Assembly (NCBI RefSeq): GCF_027158205.1
Contig: NZ_JAPVLU010000004.1
Coordinates: forward strand, 86,868-150,867
Reading direction: 5' to 3'
DNA: 64,000 bases
Origin: Streptomyces sp. H39-S7
Lineage (GTDB): Bacteria; Actinomycetota; Actinomycetes; Streptomycetales; Streptomycetaceae
Shown: positions 8,588-17,299 of the stretch, one piece after another
Layout: each line of letters starts with the position of its first letter
Position numbering within the stretch: position 1 is the first letter of the stretch
Notes under the pieces: model-generated
What the model saw: the letters and a program-made list of their open reading frames with translations, nothing else
Told to the model about the DNA's origin: nothing
Databases searched by the model: none
Made by a program: the position numbers and the translations under genes

Positions 8588-9955
8588 ATGCGCGAACTGA
8601 TCGAACGACTGCACGAGGGACTGCCGGCGGAGGCGGTCCTCACGGACCCGGACGTCACCGCCTCCTACGCCCACGACATGGCGAGCTTCTCCGAGGCGGG
8701 CACCCCGGCGGTGGTGGTGCTGCCCCGCACCGTCGAGCAGGTGCAGCACGTGATGCGCACCGCGACCGCGCTGCGGGTACCGGTCGTCCCGCAGGGCGCC
8801 CGCACCGGGCTGTCGGGTGCGGCGAACGCGTCGGACGGCTGCATCGTGCTGTCGCTGGTCAAGATGGACCGGATCCTGGAGATCGACCCCGTCGACCGGA
8901 TCGCCGTCGTCGAACCCGGTGTCGTCAACGCCGTGCTGTCGCGGGCGGTCGCCGAGCGGGGCCTGTACTACCCGCCCGACCCGTCGAGCTGGGAGCAGTG
9001 CACCATCGGCGGCAACATCGGCACCGGAGCCGGCGGGCTGTGCTGCGTGAAGTACGGCGTCACCGCCGAGTACGTCCTCGGGCTGGAGGTCGTGCTGGCC
9101 GACGGACGGCTGCTGAACACGGGCCGGCGCACCGCCAAGGGTGTCGCGGGCTACGACCTGACCCGGCTCTTCGTCGGGGCCGAGGGCACGCTGGGCATCG
9201 TCGTGCGCGCGGTGCTCGCGCTGCGGCCCGCGCCGCCGACGCAGCTCGTCCTCGCGGCGGAGTTCCCGTCCGCGGCGGCAGCGTGCGCCGCCGTCTGCGC
9301 GATCATGGAGCGCGGCCACGCGCCCTCACTGCTGGAACTGATGGACGCCACGACCATCCGGGCGGTCAACGACCTGGCGCAGATGGGGCTGCCGGAGACC
9401 ACCGAGGCGCTGCTGCTGGCCGCGTTCGACACGCCCGACCCCGCAGCGGATCTCGCGGCGGTCGGTGAGCTGTGCACGGCCGCGGGCGCCACCCAGGTCG
9501 TCCCGGCGGAGGACGCCGCCGAGTCCGAGATGCTGCTGCAGGCCCGCCGGCTGGCGCTCGTCGCGCTGGAGCGGGTCGGCACGGCGACGATGATCGACGA
9601 CGTGTGCGTGCCGCGCACGCGGCTCGCCCCGATGATCGAGGGCGTCGCCGCCATCGCGCGGAAGTACGAGCTCACGATCGGTATGTGCGCGCACGCGGGT
9701 GACGGGAACACCCACCCCATCGTCTGCTTCGACGGAGCGGACGCGGACGAATCGGCACGCGCCCGGGAATCCTTCGACGAGATCATGGCGCTGGGCCTGT
9801 CCCTCGGTGGGACGATCACCGGTGAGCACGGCGTCGGCCTGCTGAAGAAGGAGTGGCTGGCCCGCGAACTCGGCCCGGTGGGAGTGGAGTTGCAGCGCGG
9901 CGTACGGCAGGTCTTCGACCCGCTCGGCCTGCTGAACCCGGGCAAGCTCTTCTGA
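8588..9955 (+). CDS. FAD-binding oxidoreductase, glycolate oxidase GlcD-like
   Basis: This 455 aa protein has the PCMH-type FAD-binding domain at about residues 40-215: PVVPQGARTGLSG for the nucleotide loop, PDPSSWEQCTIGGNIGTGAG downstream. A C-terminal FAD-linked oxidase domain carries HAGDGNTHP and TGEHGVGLLKKEW. These motifs are typical of GlcD and D-lactate or 2-hydroxyglutarate dehydrogenases. The substrate is probably a 2-hydroxy acid, but which one is not determined. It follows hpd with a hairpin between them, so it is probably a separate transcript. It is convergent with the SsgA-like gene. Confidence 0.9.
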   Translation: MRELIERLHEGLPAEAVLTDPDVTASYAHDMASFSEAGTPAVVVLPRTVEQVQHVMRTATALRVPVVPQGARTGLSGAANASDGCIVLSLVKMDRILEIDPVDRIAVVEPGVVNAVLSRAVAERGLYYPPDPSSWEQCTIGGNIGTGAGGLCCVKYGVTAEYVLGLEVVLADGRLLNTGRRTAKGVAGYDLTRLFVGAEGTLGIVVRAVLALRPAPPTQLVLAAEFPSAAAACAAVCAIMERGHAPSLLELMDATTIRAVNDLAQMGLPETTEALLLAAFDTPDPAADLAAVGELCTAAGATQVVPAEDAAESEMLLQARRLALVALERVGTATMIDDVCVPRTRLAPMIEGVAAIARKYELTIGMCAHAGDGNTHPIVCFDGADADESARARESFDEIMALGLSLGGTITGEHGVGLLKKEWLARELGPVGVELQRGVRQVFDPLGLLNPGKLF

Positions 9956-10057
9956 CGCGTCCGGCTCCTCCGGCTCCTCCGACTTCCCGGCCGTTGCGGC
10001 GGCTCCGGCTGTTCCCGCGGTTCCGGCCGCTCCGAACCGGCGCGTTCCCCCGCGCCC

Positions 10058-10531
10058 TCACCCTTCCGGCGACTCGTCCGTCACCGTCCATGGATCGCGC
10101 AGCCACAGCTCGTCCCGGGTCGTCGGGGCCAGCAGCTCGTTCAGCCCGTCGTCCATGCCGAGCTGCTCGTGCTCCGTCCCCGGCGGCACGGCGCGCAGCG
10201 TGCGCTCCAGCCAGGACGCCACCGGCGAGGACGACGCCTCCAGCAGCGCGTTGCCGTCCGGGGAGCTCAGCGCCATGCAGATCACGCTGCGCCCGTTGAC
10301 CTTGGTCGGCCAGATGCGCACGTCCCCGTGCCCGCACGGCCGGAACACCCCTTCCACCAGCAGTTCGCGAGCGAACGTCCAGTTCACCGGGGCGTCCGAG
10401 CCGACGTGGAAGGTGATGTGCACGGCAAAGGGGTCATCTGTGCGATAGGCCAGCCTGGCGGGTACCGGAATGCTGCGCTCCGGTGACAGCACCAGGTTCA
10501 GTTCGAGTTCGCGTTCCACCACGGTCTGCAT
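10058..10531 (-). CDS. ssgG: SsgA-like sporulation/cell division protein (SsgG type)
   Basis: This 157 aa protein belongs to the SsgA-like family found only in morphologically complex actinomycetes. The signature is clear: FAVHITFHVGSDAPVNWTFA, LLVEGVFRPCGHGDVRIWP and ICMALSSPDGNALLEA. The ATG at 10531 was chosen over upstream in-frame codons because AAGGAAAGGA lies about ten bases before it and homology begins there. SsgA-like proteins guide septum placement and spore separation. The call to SsgG rests on the C-terminal extension compared with SsgB and on its position near hpd, as I recall for S. coelicolor. The family is certain; the letter is less so. Confidence 0.82.
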   Translation of the reverse strand: MQTVVERELELNLVLSPERSIPVPARLAYRTDDPFAVHITFHVGSDAPVNWTFARELLVEGVFRPCGHGDVRIWPTKVNGRSVICMALSSPDGNALLEASSSPVASWLERTLRAVPPGTEHEQLGMDDGLNELLAPTTRDELWLRDPWTVTDESPEG

Positions 10532-10799
10532 CGGGTCGTCGTCCTTTCCTTGGCGGGCGGCCCCTTGCGGTGTTGCGCAGCGGGTGCTGCGCGGGGCCCG
10601 CACCAGGAGAGAGCGCATACAACCCCAACCATTACGCGACTTCTGGCAATCGCGGTGAAAATGACGGAAGGCCACGCGCGGGTCCCTTCCACCCGGTAAG
10701 GGTGTGTGGTGGGCGGTACCGCGGCTCCGATGGGACCGCCCGTCTGGTAGATGTGGTCACTGCACTCCCCTGGCCGAATAGATACGGACCTCACGAACC

Positions 10800-12152
10800 A
10801 TGGACTCACCCGCCACTGGCTCCTCCGGTTCCTCCGGTTCCCCTGTCCCGGGGTACTACCCGGATCCGTCGATCCCCGGCTACATCCGCTACTGGAACGG
10901 CGCCTCCTGGGTGCCGGGGACCAGCCGCCCCGCCCCGCGACCCGGCGAGGAGCTCACGACGCCGTCCGAGCAGGACGCCGGCGGCCGCGGAGCGCCCGGC
11001 CCGGCGGCCCCCGCGCGGCACTCCGGCGGGGGTTCGGGCGTGCCCGCGGTCGAGGAGTCCGGGGTCATGTTCTTCGACGAGGACCCGGTGCGGGCCCCGG
11101 AGCCGGAGTCCGGCGGGCGCGGCGCGGCCGCCGCCCCCGTCTGGTCGGCGACCCCGGCCGTCGAACCGCCCCGCACCACCTGGGGCGCCGCCCCGGAGCC
11201 GGAGCGGGCCGCCCCGGCCGCCAACCTGCCCGCCGCGCGCGGCACGTCGGCCCCGGCTGCCCACCCGCCGGCCACCAGCATTCCGGCCGCCGGCACCCCC
11301 GCCGCCGGGACCCCGTGGAACACCCAGCCGCGCCGGCCCGAGCCGCAGACACCGCGGCAGCCGCAGCCGTCGACGCCCCAGCAGCAGTCGCCGCAGCAAC
11401 AGCAGGCTCCGCAGCAGTCGCAACCCGGCGCCGGCCAGGGCACGGAAGGGCGGCGCGTGAGTTCCGCGCCCCTCGCCCAGGCCGCGCCCTGGGCGCAGCA
11501 GGTGCACGACCTCGCCCGGCAGGGCCCCAGCGGTGCGGGTTCCGGCACCGGCCCCGGCACGCCCGGCGGCGGTGTCGTCGCGCTGCCGGCGCAGCAGGGG
11601 GAGCCGGCCGGCGTGGTGCCGTGGCGGCCGCCCGTGAACGACCCGTTCGCGTCGATGGTGCAGGAGCAGGGCCGCCCGGCCGGACTCGGCAGGCGCCTGG
11701 CCGCGCGGCTGCTCGACACGCTCGTCGTCCTGGGGGTCACCGGCGCGGCGGCGGTGCCGCTCGGCAAGGCCGCGTACCAGCACCTGCGGGACAAGGTGGA
11801 CGAGGCGCGGCTGACCGGCGAGACCGTCACCGTCTGGCTGATCGACGGCACCACCGGCGTCCAGCTGGCCATCGTGCTCGGCGTCGGCCTCGTCGCCGGG
11901 CTGCTGTACGAGGTGCTGCCCACCGCCAAGTGGGGCCGGACGCTGGGCAAGAAGCTGTTCGGGCTGCGCGTGGTCGACATCGAGTCGCAGCTCGCCCCCG
12001 GCTTCGGCCCCTCGCTGCGCCGCTGGCTGACGCACACGGTCCTCGACGCGCTCGTCATCGGCGTCGTGGGCCTGGTGTGGTGCATGGTCGACCGTCCGTG
12101 GCGGCAGTGCTGGCACGACAAGGCGGCCCGTACGTTCGTCGCCCGGCAGTAA
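10800..12152 (+). CDS. RDD family membrane protein with N-terminal DUF2510-like motif
   Basis: This 450 aa protein has three parts. Residues 17-40 resemble the short DUF2510 motif (PGYYPDPS, then RYWNGASW). Residues 40-290 are low-complexity Pro/Ala/Gln-rich sequence. The C-terminal 150 residues form an RDD domain that begins GRRLAARLLDTLVVLG, with the conserved Arg and Asp in the first helix, WGRTLGKKLFGLRVVD in the middle and the typical tail WHDKAARTF. It probably sits in the membrane with a long disordered cytoplasmic region. The function is unknown. It is followed by a related RDD gene. Confidence 0.85.
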   Translation: MDSPATGSSGSSGSPVPGYYPDPSIPGYIRYWNGASWVPGTSRPAPRPGEELTTPSEQDAGGRGAPGPAAPARHSGGGSGVPAVEESGVMFFDEDPVRAPEPESGGRGAAAAPVWSATPAVEPPRTTWGAAPEPERAAPAANLPAARGTSAPAAHPPATSIPAAGTPAAGTPWNTQPRRPEPQTPRQPQPSTPQQQSPQQQQAPQQSQPGAGQGTEGRRVSSAPLAQAAPWAQQVHDLARQGPSGAGSGTGPGTPGGGVVALPAQQGEPAGVVPWRPPVNDPFASMVQEQGRPAGLGRRLAARLLDTLVVLGVTGAAAVPLGKAAYQHLRDKVDEARLTGETVTVWLIDGTTGVQLAIVLGVGLVAGLLYEVLPTAKWGRTLGKKLFGLRVVDIESQLAPGFGPSLRRWLTHTVLDALVIGVVGLVWCMVDRPWRQCWHDKAARTFVARQ

Positions 12153-12216
12153 CGCCCGGCAGGAGCGTCCGGCGGTCGGGCCCGGCGGACGAACGGCGGA
12201 GGCGGGCGGCGGTGCC

Positions 12217-12244
12217 GATCCGTTCGGGGTACCCCGAACGGATC
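12217..12244 (+). terminator. Perfect 28-base palindrome between the two RDD genes
   Basis: 12217-12244 is perfectly self-complementary (GATCCGTTCGGGGT and its complement). It lies 65 bases after the first RDD stop and 43 bases before the next start. It most likely folds as a terminator hairpin; a dyad operator for the second gene is the alternative. Confidence 0.55.
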
Positions 12245-12287
12245 TTGCCGGAAGGCGCGTCCGCTTTCTGCGGGTTTCACTCGGTTC

Positions 12288-13031
12288 ATGAGCCAGCCGA
12301 CGCCCGGATCCGGTGACGATCCCTTCGCCAAACCCCCGCAGGACAGCAATGGCCCCGGCGCGCCCGGCGGCTCTCCGCACGACCGACAGCCGCCGCCGTA
12401 TCCGCCGCCCCCGCAGGGCGGTGCCGGCGGCGACCCGTACGGCGGCGGCAACCCCTACGGCGACCCGCCGCCCGGAGGCAACCCGCCGCCGCCCGGGGGC
12501 ACCCCGCCCGGCGGCGCGCCCCCGCCCTACGGCGGCGGCGACCCGTACGGCGGCGGCTCCTACGGCGGCGGTGCGCCCGATCCACTGGCGGGCATGCCGC
12601 CGCTCGGCGGCACCGGCAAGCGGCTGCTGGCGCGGATCATCGACTTCATCCTCGTCTCGATCCCGGTCGCCCTGCTCGACTGGGCGTTCGGTACCTTCCA
12701 GACCGACACGGACGACTTCAACTACGGCCGTTCGGTGCTGGGGTCCGTGGTGGCCGCGATTCTCTACATCGGCTACGAGTGGTGGATGACCAAGGCGACG
12801 GGTCAGACGCTGGGCAAGAAGTGGATGGGCGTACGCATCGCCATGCTCGACAACGGCGGCGTCCCCACGTCGCAGGCCGCGCTGATGCGAGCCTGCGTGT
12901 TCTGGCTGCCGACGCTGTTCTGCTGCCCGTGCCTGTGGATCGTGCTCATCGGGATCCTGCTGCTGCTCGACAAGCCGTACCGGCAGGGTCTGCACGACAA
13001 GGCGGCGAAAACCGTGGTCGTCTCGGCATGA
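12288..13031 (+). CDS. RDD family membrane protein with Pro/Gly-rich N-terminus
   Basis: This 247 aa protein has about 100 N-terminal residues of Pro/Gly/Tyr-rich sequence with repeated GGGDPYGGG and PPPGG units. A C-terminal RDD domain follows (GKRLLARIIDFILVSIPVAL, then ATGQTLGKKWMGVRIAM and GLHDKAAKTVVV). It is shorter than the preceding RDD protein but of the same design, which suggests an old tandem duplication with different linkers. Membrane location is predicted; the biochemical role is unknown. Confidence 0.85.
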   Translation: MSQPTPGSGDDPFAKPPQDSNGPGAPGGSPHDRQPPPYPPPPQGGAGGDPYGGGNPYGDPPPGGNPPPPGGTPPGGAPPPYGGGDPYGGGSYGGGAPDPLAGMPPLGGTGKRLLARIIDFILVSIPVALLDWAFGTFQTDTDDFNYGRSVLGSVVAAILYIGYEWWMTKATGQTLGKKWMGVRIAMLDNGGVPTSQAALMRACVFWLPTLFCCPCLWIVLIGILLLLDKPYRQGLHDKAAKTVVVSA

Positions 13032-13084
13032 CGGCCGATCCCGGCCGTCCCCGTCCACCCGGCGGTCCGGGCCCGCGCACACGA

Positions 13085-13118
13085 CGGCGGCCCCGGAGCG
13101 ATCGCTCCGGGGCCGCCG
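13085..13118. terminator. Bidirectional terminator between convergent genes
   Basis: 13085-13118 is a perfect 34-base palindrome centred on GCGATCGC. It lies between the RDD gene on the plus strand and a small membrane-protein gene on the minus strand, so it can serve both. Confidence 0.8.
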
Positions 13119-13126
13119 CCCGCGGT

Positions 13127-13417
13127 TCAACGGCGCAGCGAGTGCTCGCTGACGCGGGACTCTCCGGAGCTGTGCACCCGTGGGCGGGGGATCGGCACGT
13201 GCGCGGTGCGGACTCCCGTACGGCTGCGGGCCTTGGCGCGGGCAGTCAGCGGGATCGTGGTCGTCACCGCGACCAGAACCCCGAGCAGCAGCCCGGCCAC
13301 CGCGATGATGACGACACTGATGCCGGAACGGGCCTCGGACAGCAGGAGCATCGCGAGAGTGGACAGGACAACGGTTGCGGAACCGTATGCGAGTTGCGCG
13401 GGGGTAGGACGCGGCAT
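13127..13417 (-). CDS. Small two-helix membrane protein, unknown function
   Basis: This 96 aa protein has two hydrophobic stretches (about residues 12-30 and 33-56, including ISVVIIAVAGLLLGVLVAVT) and a basic, Ser/Arg-rich C-terminal tail. No known domain is recognised. Its stop is immediately followed by a strong palindromic terminator. Length, GC bias and the terminator support a genuine gene, and similar short proteins are common in Streptomyces. Confidence 0.6.
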   Translation of the reverse strand: MPRPTPAQLAYGSATVVLSTLAMLLLSEARSGISVVIIAVAGLLLGVLVAVTTTIPLTARAKARSRTGVRTAHVPIPRPRVHSSGESRVSEHSLRR

Positions 13418-13769
13418 GGCGGGATCCGTCCTCGAATACGTCGGTTAAGTCGCAGCGTCGGAAGGGGCGGTGGAAAGCCGGTCGAGAGCTTCACTCGGGG
13501 GGCGCCGGCAATTGACTCTACGGATCGGCATGCCCGATGGGAACGGGCGGTAAGCGTGACCTAACCCACGGTGGGGGAGCACAGGGGGGCGCATGGAATC
13601 TCGCCCCGGCCCATCCGTCTCAACACGCAGACGTTCTACCAGGGTTGGCGTCCGTTATCCGGACCTCGGAAGCCGGTGAACGTACTGCGCTGCCATGAGC
13701 AAGTCAAGACCTGTCTTTTCTTCCGGCTCTTAGATGCAATGGCATCTCCCAAGGGGAGGTCAAGACAAC
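13418..13769 (+). other. 352-base intergenic region before the secreted protease gene
   Basis: No gene is seen here. It must hold the divergent promoters of the small membrane protein and the M6 protease. A TTGACT at 13512-13517 could be a -35 box but has no good -10 partner. AGATGC and GCATCT flank AATG at 13732-13747, a small inverted repeat just before the protease ribosome binding site. Confidence 0.5.
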
Positions 13770-16142
13770 TTGAAGAATCTTCGAGGCACCATCAGACCCG
13801 CCACCCTCGCGGTGGCGCTCGTCGCACTCGGGGCGATGGCCATGCCCGCGACCTTGGCCGCAGCCGCTCCCGCGGCCGGCAACGACGCGCAGGCCAGCCA
13901 CGATCCGATGCAGGCGCCGACCGGCAAGACGGCGTCCGCCACCAAGGCCAAGGTCGACGACGACCGTCTGGGCCCGCTCGCGCGCGAGCAGGCGGTACGC
14001 CGGCAGGACGCCCTGCAGAAGGTGATCGCCGGGGACCTCGCGGTCAAGGACAGCGGCCGCTCCAAGGTCGCCAAGCTCAGCGCGGGCAAATACGTCGAGC
14101 TGAGCCGCGAGAAGACCGACAAGATCTTCGTGATCCTCGCGGAGTTCGGCGACAAGGTCGACCCGCAGTACGGCGGCACCGTCGGTCCGCTGCACAACCA
14201 GATAGCGGAGCCCGACCGCTCCACCGACAACAGCACGGCCTGGCAGAAGGACTACAACGCGCAGTCCTTCCAGGACCTCTACTTCTCCCACGACGCCAAG
14301 AAGGAGTCGGTGGCGAAGTACTACGAGAAGCAGTCCTCCGGCCGCTACTCGGTCGACGGCGAGGTCTCGGACTGGGTCAAGGTCGACTACAACGAGGCCC
14401 GCTACGGCAACAACAAGTGCGGCGCCACCAACTGCGCCACTGTCGAGGACCTGGTCCGCGACGGTACCGCGCAGTGGGCCGCGGACCAGAAGGCCAAGGG
14501 CCGCACGGCCGCGCAGATCAAGACGGACCTGGCGCAGTACGACCAGTGGGACCGGTACGACTTCGACCACGACGGCAACTTCAACGAGCCCGACGGTTAC
14601 ATCGACCACTTCCAGATCGTGCACGCGGGCGAGGACGAGTCCGCGGGCGGCGGTGCCCAGGGCACCGACGCGCTGTGGGCCCACCGCGGTTACGCCTTCC
14701 AGGGTGACGAGGGCTTCAGCGGCCCGGCCGGCAACCAGCTCGGCGGCACCCCGATCGGCGACACCGGCATCTGGGTCGGCGACTACACGATGCAGCCGGA
14801 GAACGGCGGCCTGGGTGTCTACGCCCACGAGTACGGCCACGACCTCGGCCTGCCCGACCTGTACGACACCACGTACATCGGCGAGAACGGCACCGCTTTC
14901 TGGTCGCTGATGTCGTCCGGCTCCTGGCTCTCCAACGGCACCACCGACATCGGCTCGCTGCCCGGTGACATGGACGCCTGGGACAAGATGCAGCTCGGCT
15001 GGCTGAAGTACGACACCGCCAAGGCCGCCAAGCTCTCGACCCACAAGCTCGGCCTGGCGGAGTACAACACCAAGGACGCGCAGGCCCTGGTCGTGACGCT
15101 GCCGTCGAAGAGCGTCACCACGGCGATCACCACGCCCTTCGCGGGCACCAAGCAGTGGTGGAGCGGGGCCGGCAACGACCTGCGCAACACCCTGACGCGC
15201 CACGTCGACCTCACCGGCAAGACGTCCGCCGCCCTGTCGTTCAAGGGCTGGTACGACACCGAGGAGGGCTACGACTACGTCTACACCGAGGTGTCCACCA
15301 ACGGCGGCGTCAACTGGGCCCCGATCGACGGCACCGTCGACGGCCAGCCGATCACCCGCAACGGCAGCGGCCGTCCGGCCGTGACCGGCACCACGGGTGG
15401 CTACAAGGACATGAACTACCCGCTGGACTCCTTCGCCGGCCAGCAGATCGAGCTGCGCTTCCGCTACCGCACCGACGGTGGGGTCGCCCAGAAGGGCTTC
15501 GCGGCCGACGAGCTGAAGATCACCGCCGACGGCTCCGCCGTCTTCACCGACGGTGCCGAGGGTGACGACAACGGCTGGACCGCGAACGGCTTCAGCCGCT
15601 CCGAGGCGTCCTTCACCAAGTCGTACCCGCAGTACTACATCGCGGAGAACCGCCAGTACGTCAGCTACGACAAGGTCCTGAAGACCGGTCCTTACAACTT
15701 CGGGTTCGGCGCCGCCGCCCCGAAGAAGGTCGAGCACTACGCGTACCAGAACGGCCTGCTGATCTGGCTCTGGGACACCTCGCAGCTGGACAACAACGTC
15801 GGCGAGCACCCCGGCCACGGCCAGATCCTGCCGATCGACGCCCACGCCAAGCCCGACGCCTGGGCGGACGGCGCGCTGTTCCGCAACAAGATCCAGTCCG
15901 CGGACTCCACCTTCGGCTGGTACCCGACCGACGCCCTCACCGCGCACAAGAACGGCGTCGCGACGACGATCAAGTCCAAGCCGGGCGTCCCGGTCTTCGA
16001 CGACCGTCACGGTACCTACTGGTACGACACCAACCCGTACGGGAGTGTCCAGGTGCCGAACACGAACACCCGCATTTCGATCCTGTTCGACTCCCCGAAC
16101 GGACAGAACACGATCGTTGCCGTCAGTCCCGCAGGTCGCTGA
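13770..16142 (+). CDS. Secreted M6 family metalloprotease, immune inhibitor A-like
   Basis: This 790 aa protein starts with a TTG at 13770, chosen because AAGGGGAGG ends ten bases upstream; the in-frame ATG at 13734 has no such site. A signal peptide ends near residue 30. The propeptide and catalytic domain of peptidase family M6 follow, with the zinc motif HEYGHDLGLPD at residues 353-363. A MAM-like or jelly-roll region (SFKGWYDTEEGYDYVYTEV) and a C-terminal domain complete it. InhA-type proteases degrade extracellular proteins. The length agrees with the family. A near-perfect hairpin at 16162-16191 ends the transcript. It is probably a developmental or nutritional exoenzyme. Confidence 0.92.
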   Translation: MKNLRGTIRPATLAVALVALGAMAMPATLAAAAPAAGNDAQASHDPMQAPTGKTASATKAKVDDDRLGPLAREQAVRRQDALQKVIAGDLAVKDSGRSKVAKLSAGKYVELSREKTDKIFVILAEFGDKVDPQYGGTVGPLHNQIAEPDRSTDNSTAWQKDYNAQSFQDLYFSHDAKKESVAKYYEKQSSGRYSVDGEVSDWVKVDYNEARYGNNKCGATNCATVEDLVRDGTAQWAADQKAKGRTAAQIKTDLAQYDQWDRYDFDHDGNFNEPDGYIDHFQIVHAGEDESAGGGAQGTDALWAHRGYAFQGDEGFSGPAGNQLGGTPIGDTGIWVGDYTMQPENGGLGVYAHEYGHDLGLPDLYDTTYIGENGTAFWSLMSSGSWLSNGTTDIGSLPGDMDAWDKMQLGWLKYDTAKAAKLSTHKLGLAEYNTKDAQALVVTLPSKSVTTAITTPFAGTKQWWSGAGNDLRNTLTRHVDLTGKTSAALSFKGWYDTEEGYDYVYTEVSTNGGVNWAPIDGTVDGQPITRNGSGRPAVTGTTGGYKDMNYPLDSFAGQQIELRFRYRTDGGVAQKGFAADELKITADGSAVFTDGAEGDDNGWTANGFSRSEASFTKSYPQYYIAENRQYVSYDKVLKTGPYNFGFGAAAPKKVEHYAYQNGLLIWLWDTSQLDNNVGEHPGHGQILPIDAHAKPDAWADGALFRNKIQSADSTFGWYPTDALTAHKNGVATTIKSKPGVPVFDDRHGTYWYDTNPYGSVQVPNTNTRISILFDSPNGQNTIVAVSPAGR

Positions 16143-16161
16143 CCTGCGTTAACCTGGTGTT

Positions 16162-16191
16162 CGGCCCACGCCCTCTGGTGGGCGGGGGCCG
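16162..16191 (+). terminator. Hairpin after the M6 protease gene
   Basis: Twelve-base arms at 16162-16173 and 16180-16191, with one mismatch and a six-base loop, lie 20 bases past the stop codon. Confidence 0.6.
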
Positions 16192-16210
16192 ATCACCGGA
16201 TTATGTGGGC

Positions 16211-16519
16211 ATGGCAGTCGGTGGATTCACCAAGCTTCCCAACGGCAACGTCGTCGTCGCTCTCAAGCTGCCCCACCCGGGCGGCGCGGAGGACAGCGTC
16301 CGCGTCATCGTGCACGCCCAGAACCGCCAGCGCGCCCTCACCCGGCTCCGGAACCTCGGCTTCCGGGCGGCCCGGCTCAACGGCAACACCGAACCGCCGA
16401 CGCCCGACGAGGTGACCGCCGTCCTGCACCATCCGGACGGCCTCGTCTGGCGACACTCCGCGTCCGGCTCGGAAGAGCTCTGGCACCCCTTCCGTGCCAC
16501 GCACCGCCGCGCGGGGTGA
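16211..16519 (+). CDS. Conserved hypothetical protein, 102 aa
   Basis: This small soluble protein starts MAVGGFTKLPNGNVV and contains a basic stretch AQNRQRALTRLRNLGFRAAR. No known domain is recognised. The ATG at 16211 is preferred over the longer frame because the upstream sequence is a hairpin. GC bias and the compact frame between two well-supported genes suggest it is real. A weak hairpin (arms 16551-16557 and 16564-16570) lies between it and convergent pncA. Confidence 0.6.
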   Translation: MAVGGFTKLPNGNVVVALKLPHPGGAEDSVRVIVHAQNRQRALTRLRNLGFRAARLNGNTEPPTPDEVTAVLHHPDGLVWRHSASGSEELWHPFRATHRRAG

Positions 16520-16579
16520 GCGGAGCGCCCCCCGGGGCGTCCGCGGGCGCGCGGCCCGTCCAGGGGCCGCCTGCGCCGT

Positions 16580-17170
16580 TCAGGCCCCGACGGCCGGCTT
16601 CCCCGTCAGCCGGACACCCGCGGCCAGCAGCTCCGCCAGCGCGCTCTCCGTGGTCGCCGGGGCGACCCCCGCCGTCAGGTCGAGCAGCACGTGGGTGACG
16701 AAGCCCTCCCGTGCCGCGTCCAGCGCCGTGGCGCGCACGCAGTGGTCGGTGGCGATGCCGACCACGTCGACCTCGGTGACCGCGCGCGCCCGCAGCCACT
16801 CGGCGAGCCCCCTGCCGTTCTCGTCCACACCCTCGAAGCCGCTGTAGGCGGCCGAGTAGGCGCCCTTGTCGAAGACCGCGTCCACGGCGCCGGAGGCGAC
16901 CACCGGCGCGAAGTTCGGATGGAAGCCGACGCCCTCGGTGCCCGCCACGCAGTGCACCGGCCAGGACCGCACGAAGTCCGGACGGTCGGAGAAGTGGTCC
17001 CCCGGATCGACGTGGTGGTCACGGGTGGCCACCACATGCCGGTAGCAGGCGGTGGCCTGCCCGACGAGATCGGTGATCGCGGCGGCCACGTCCGAGCCGC
17101 CGGCGACCGCGAGGCTGCCGCCCTCGCAGAAATCGTTCTGGACGTCCACGACGATCAGTGCGCGGTGCAT
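16580..17170 (-). CDS. pncA: Isochorismatase-family nicotinamidase
   Basis: This 196 aa protein resembles nicotinamidases, which hydrolyse nicotinamide to nicotinate for NAD salvage. Asp9 in VVDVQNDF, Lys in FDKGAYSAAYSGF and Cys in GIATDHCVRAT form the catalytic triad. TRDHHVDPGDHF supplies metal-binding residues. The ATG at 17170 was chosen because homology begins there. It lies downstream of pncB on the same strand with 129 bases between. The two enzymes work in sequence: nicotinamide to nicotinate to nicotinate mononucleotide. Confidence 0.93.
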   Translation of the reverse strand: MHRALIVVDVQNDFCEGGSLAVAGGSDVAAAITDLVGQATACYRHVVATRDHHVDPGDHFSDRPDFVRSWPVHCVAGTEGVGFHPNFAPVVASGAVDAVFDKGAYSAAYSGFEGVDENGRGLAEWLRARAVTEVDVVGIATDHCVRATALDAAREGFVTHVLLDLTAGVAPATTESALAELLAAGVRLTGKPAVGA

Positions 17171-17299
17171 TCGCTGTCCTCTTCGGTCGGCTGACCGCCG
17201 TGGGGGGACAGGCGGCACGCGTCGAGCGTAGGGAATCGGGCCCCGTTCCGCGACAGTCGCGGCACGGAGCCCCGCCGGCCGCCCCCCACGGCCTTCACG

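Noticed and set aside
13512..13540. TTGACT as the -35 box of the M6 protease promoter
   Set aside because: No acceptable -10 hexamer lies 16-18 bases downstream, and the distance to the start is long; kept only as a remark on the intergenic region.
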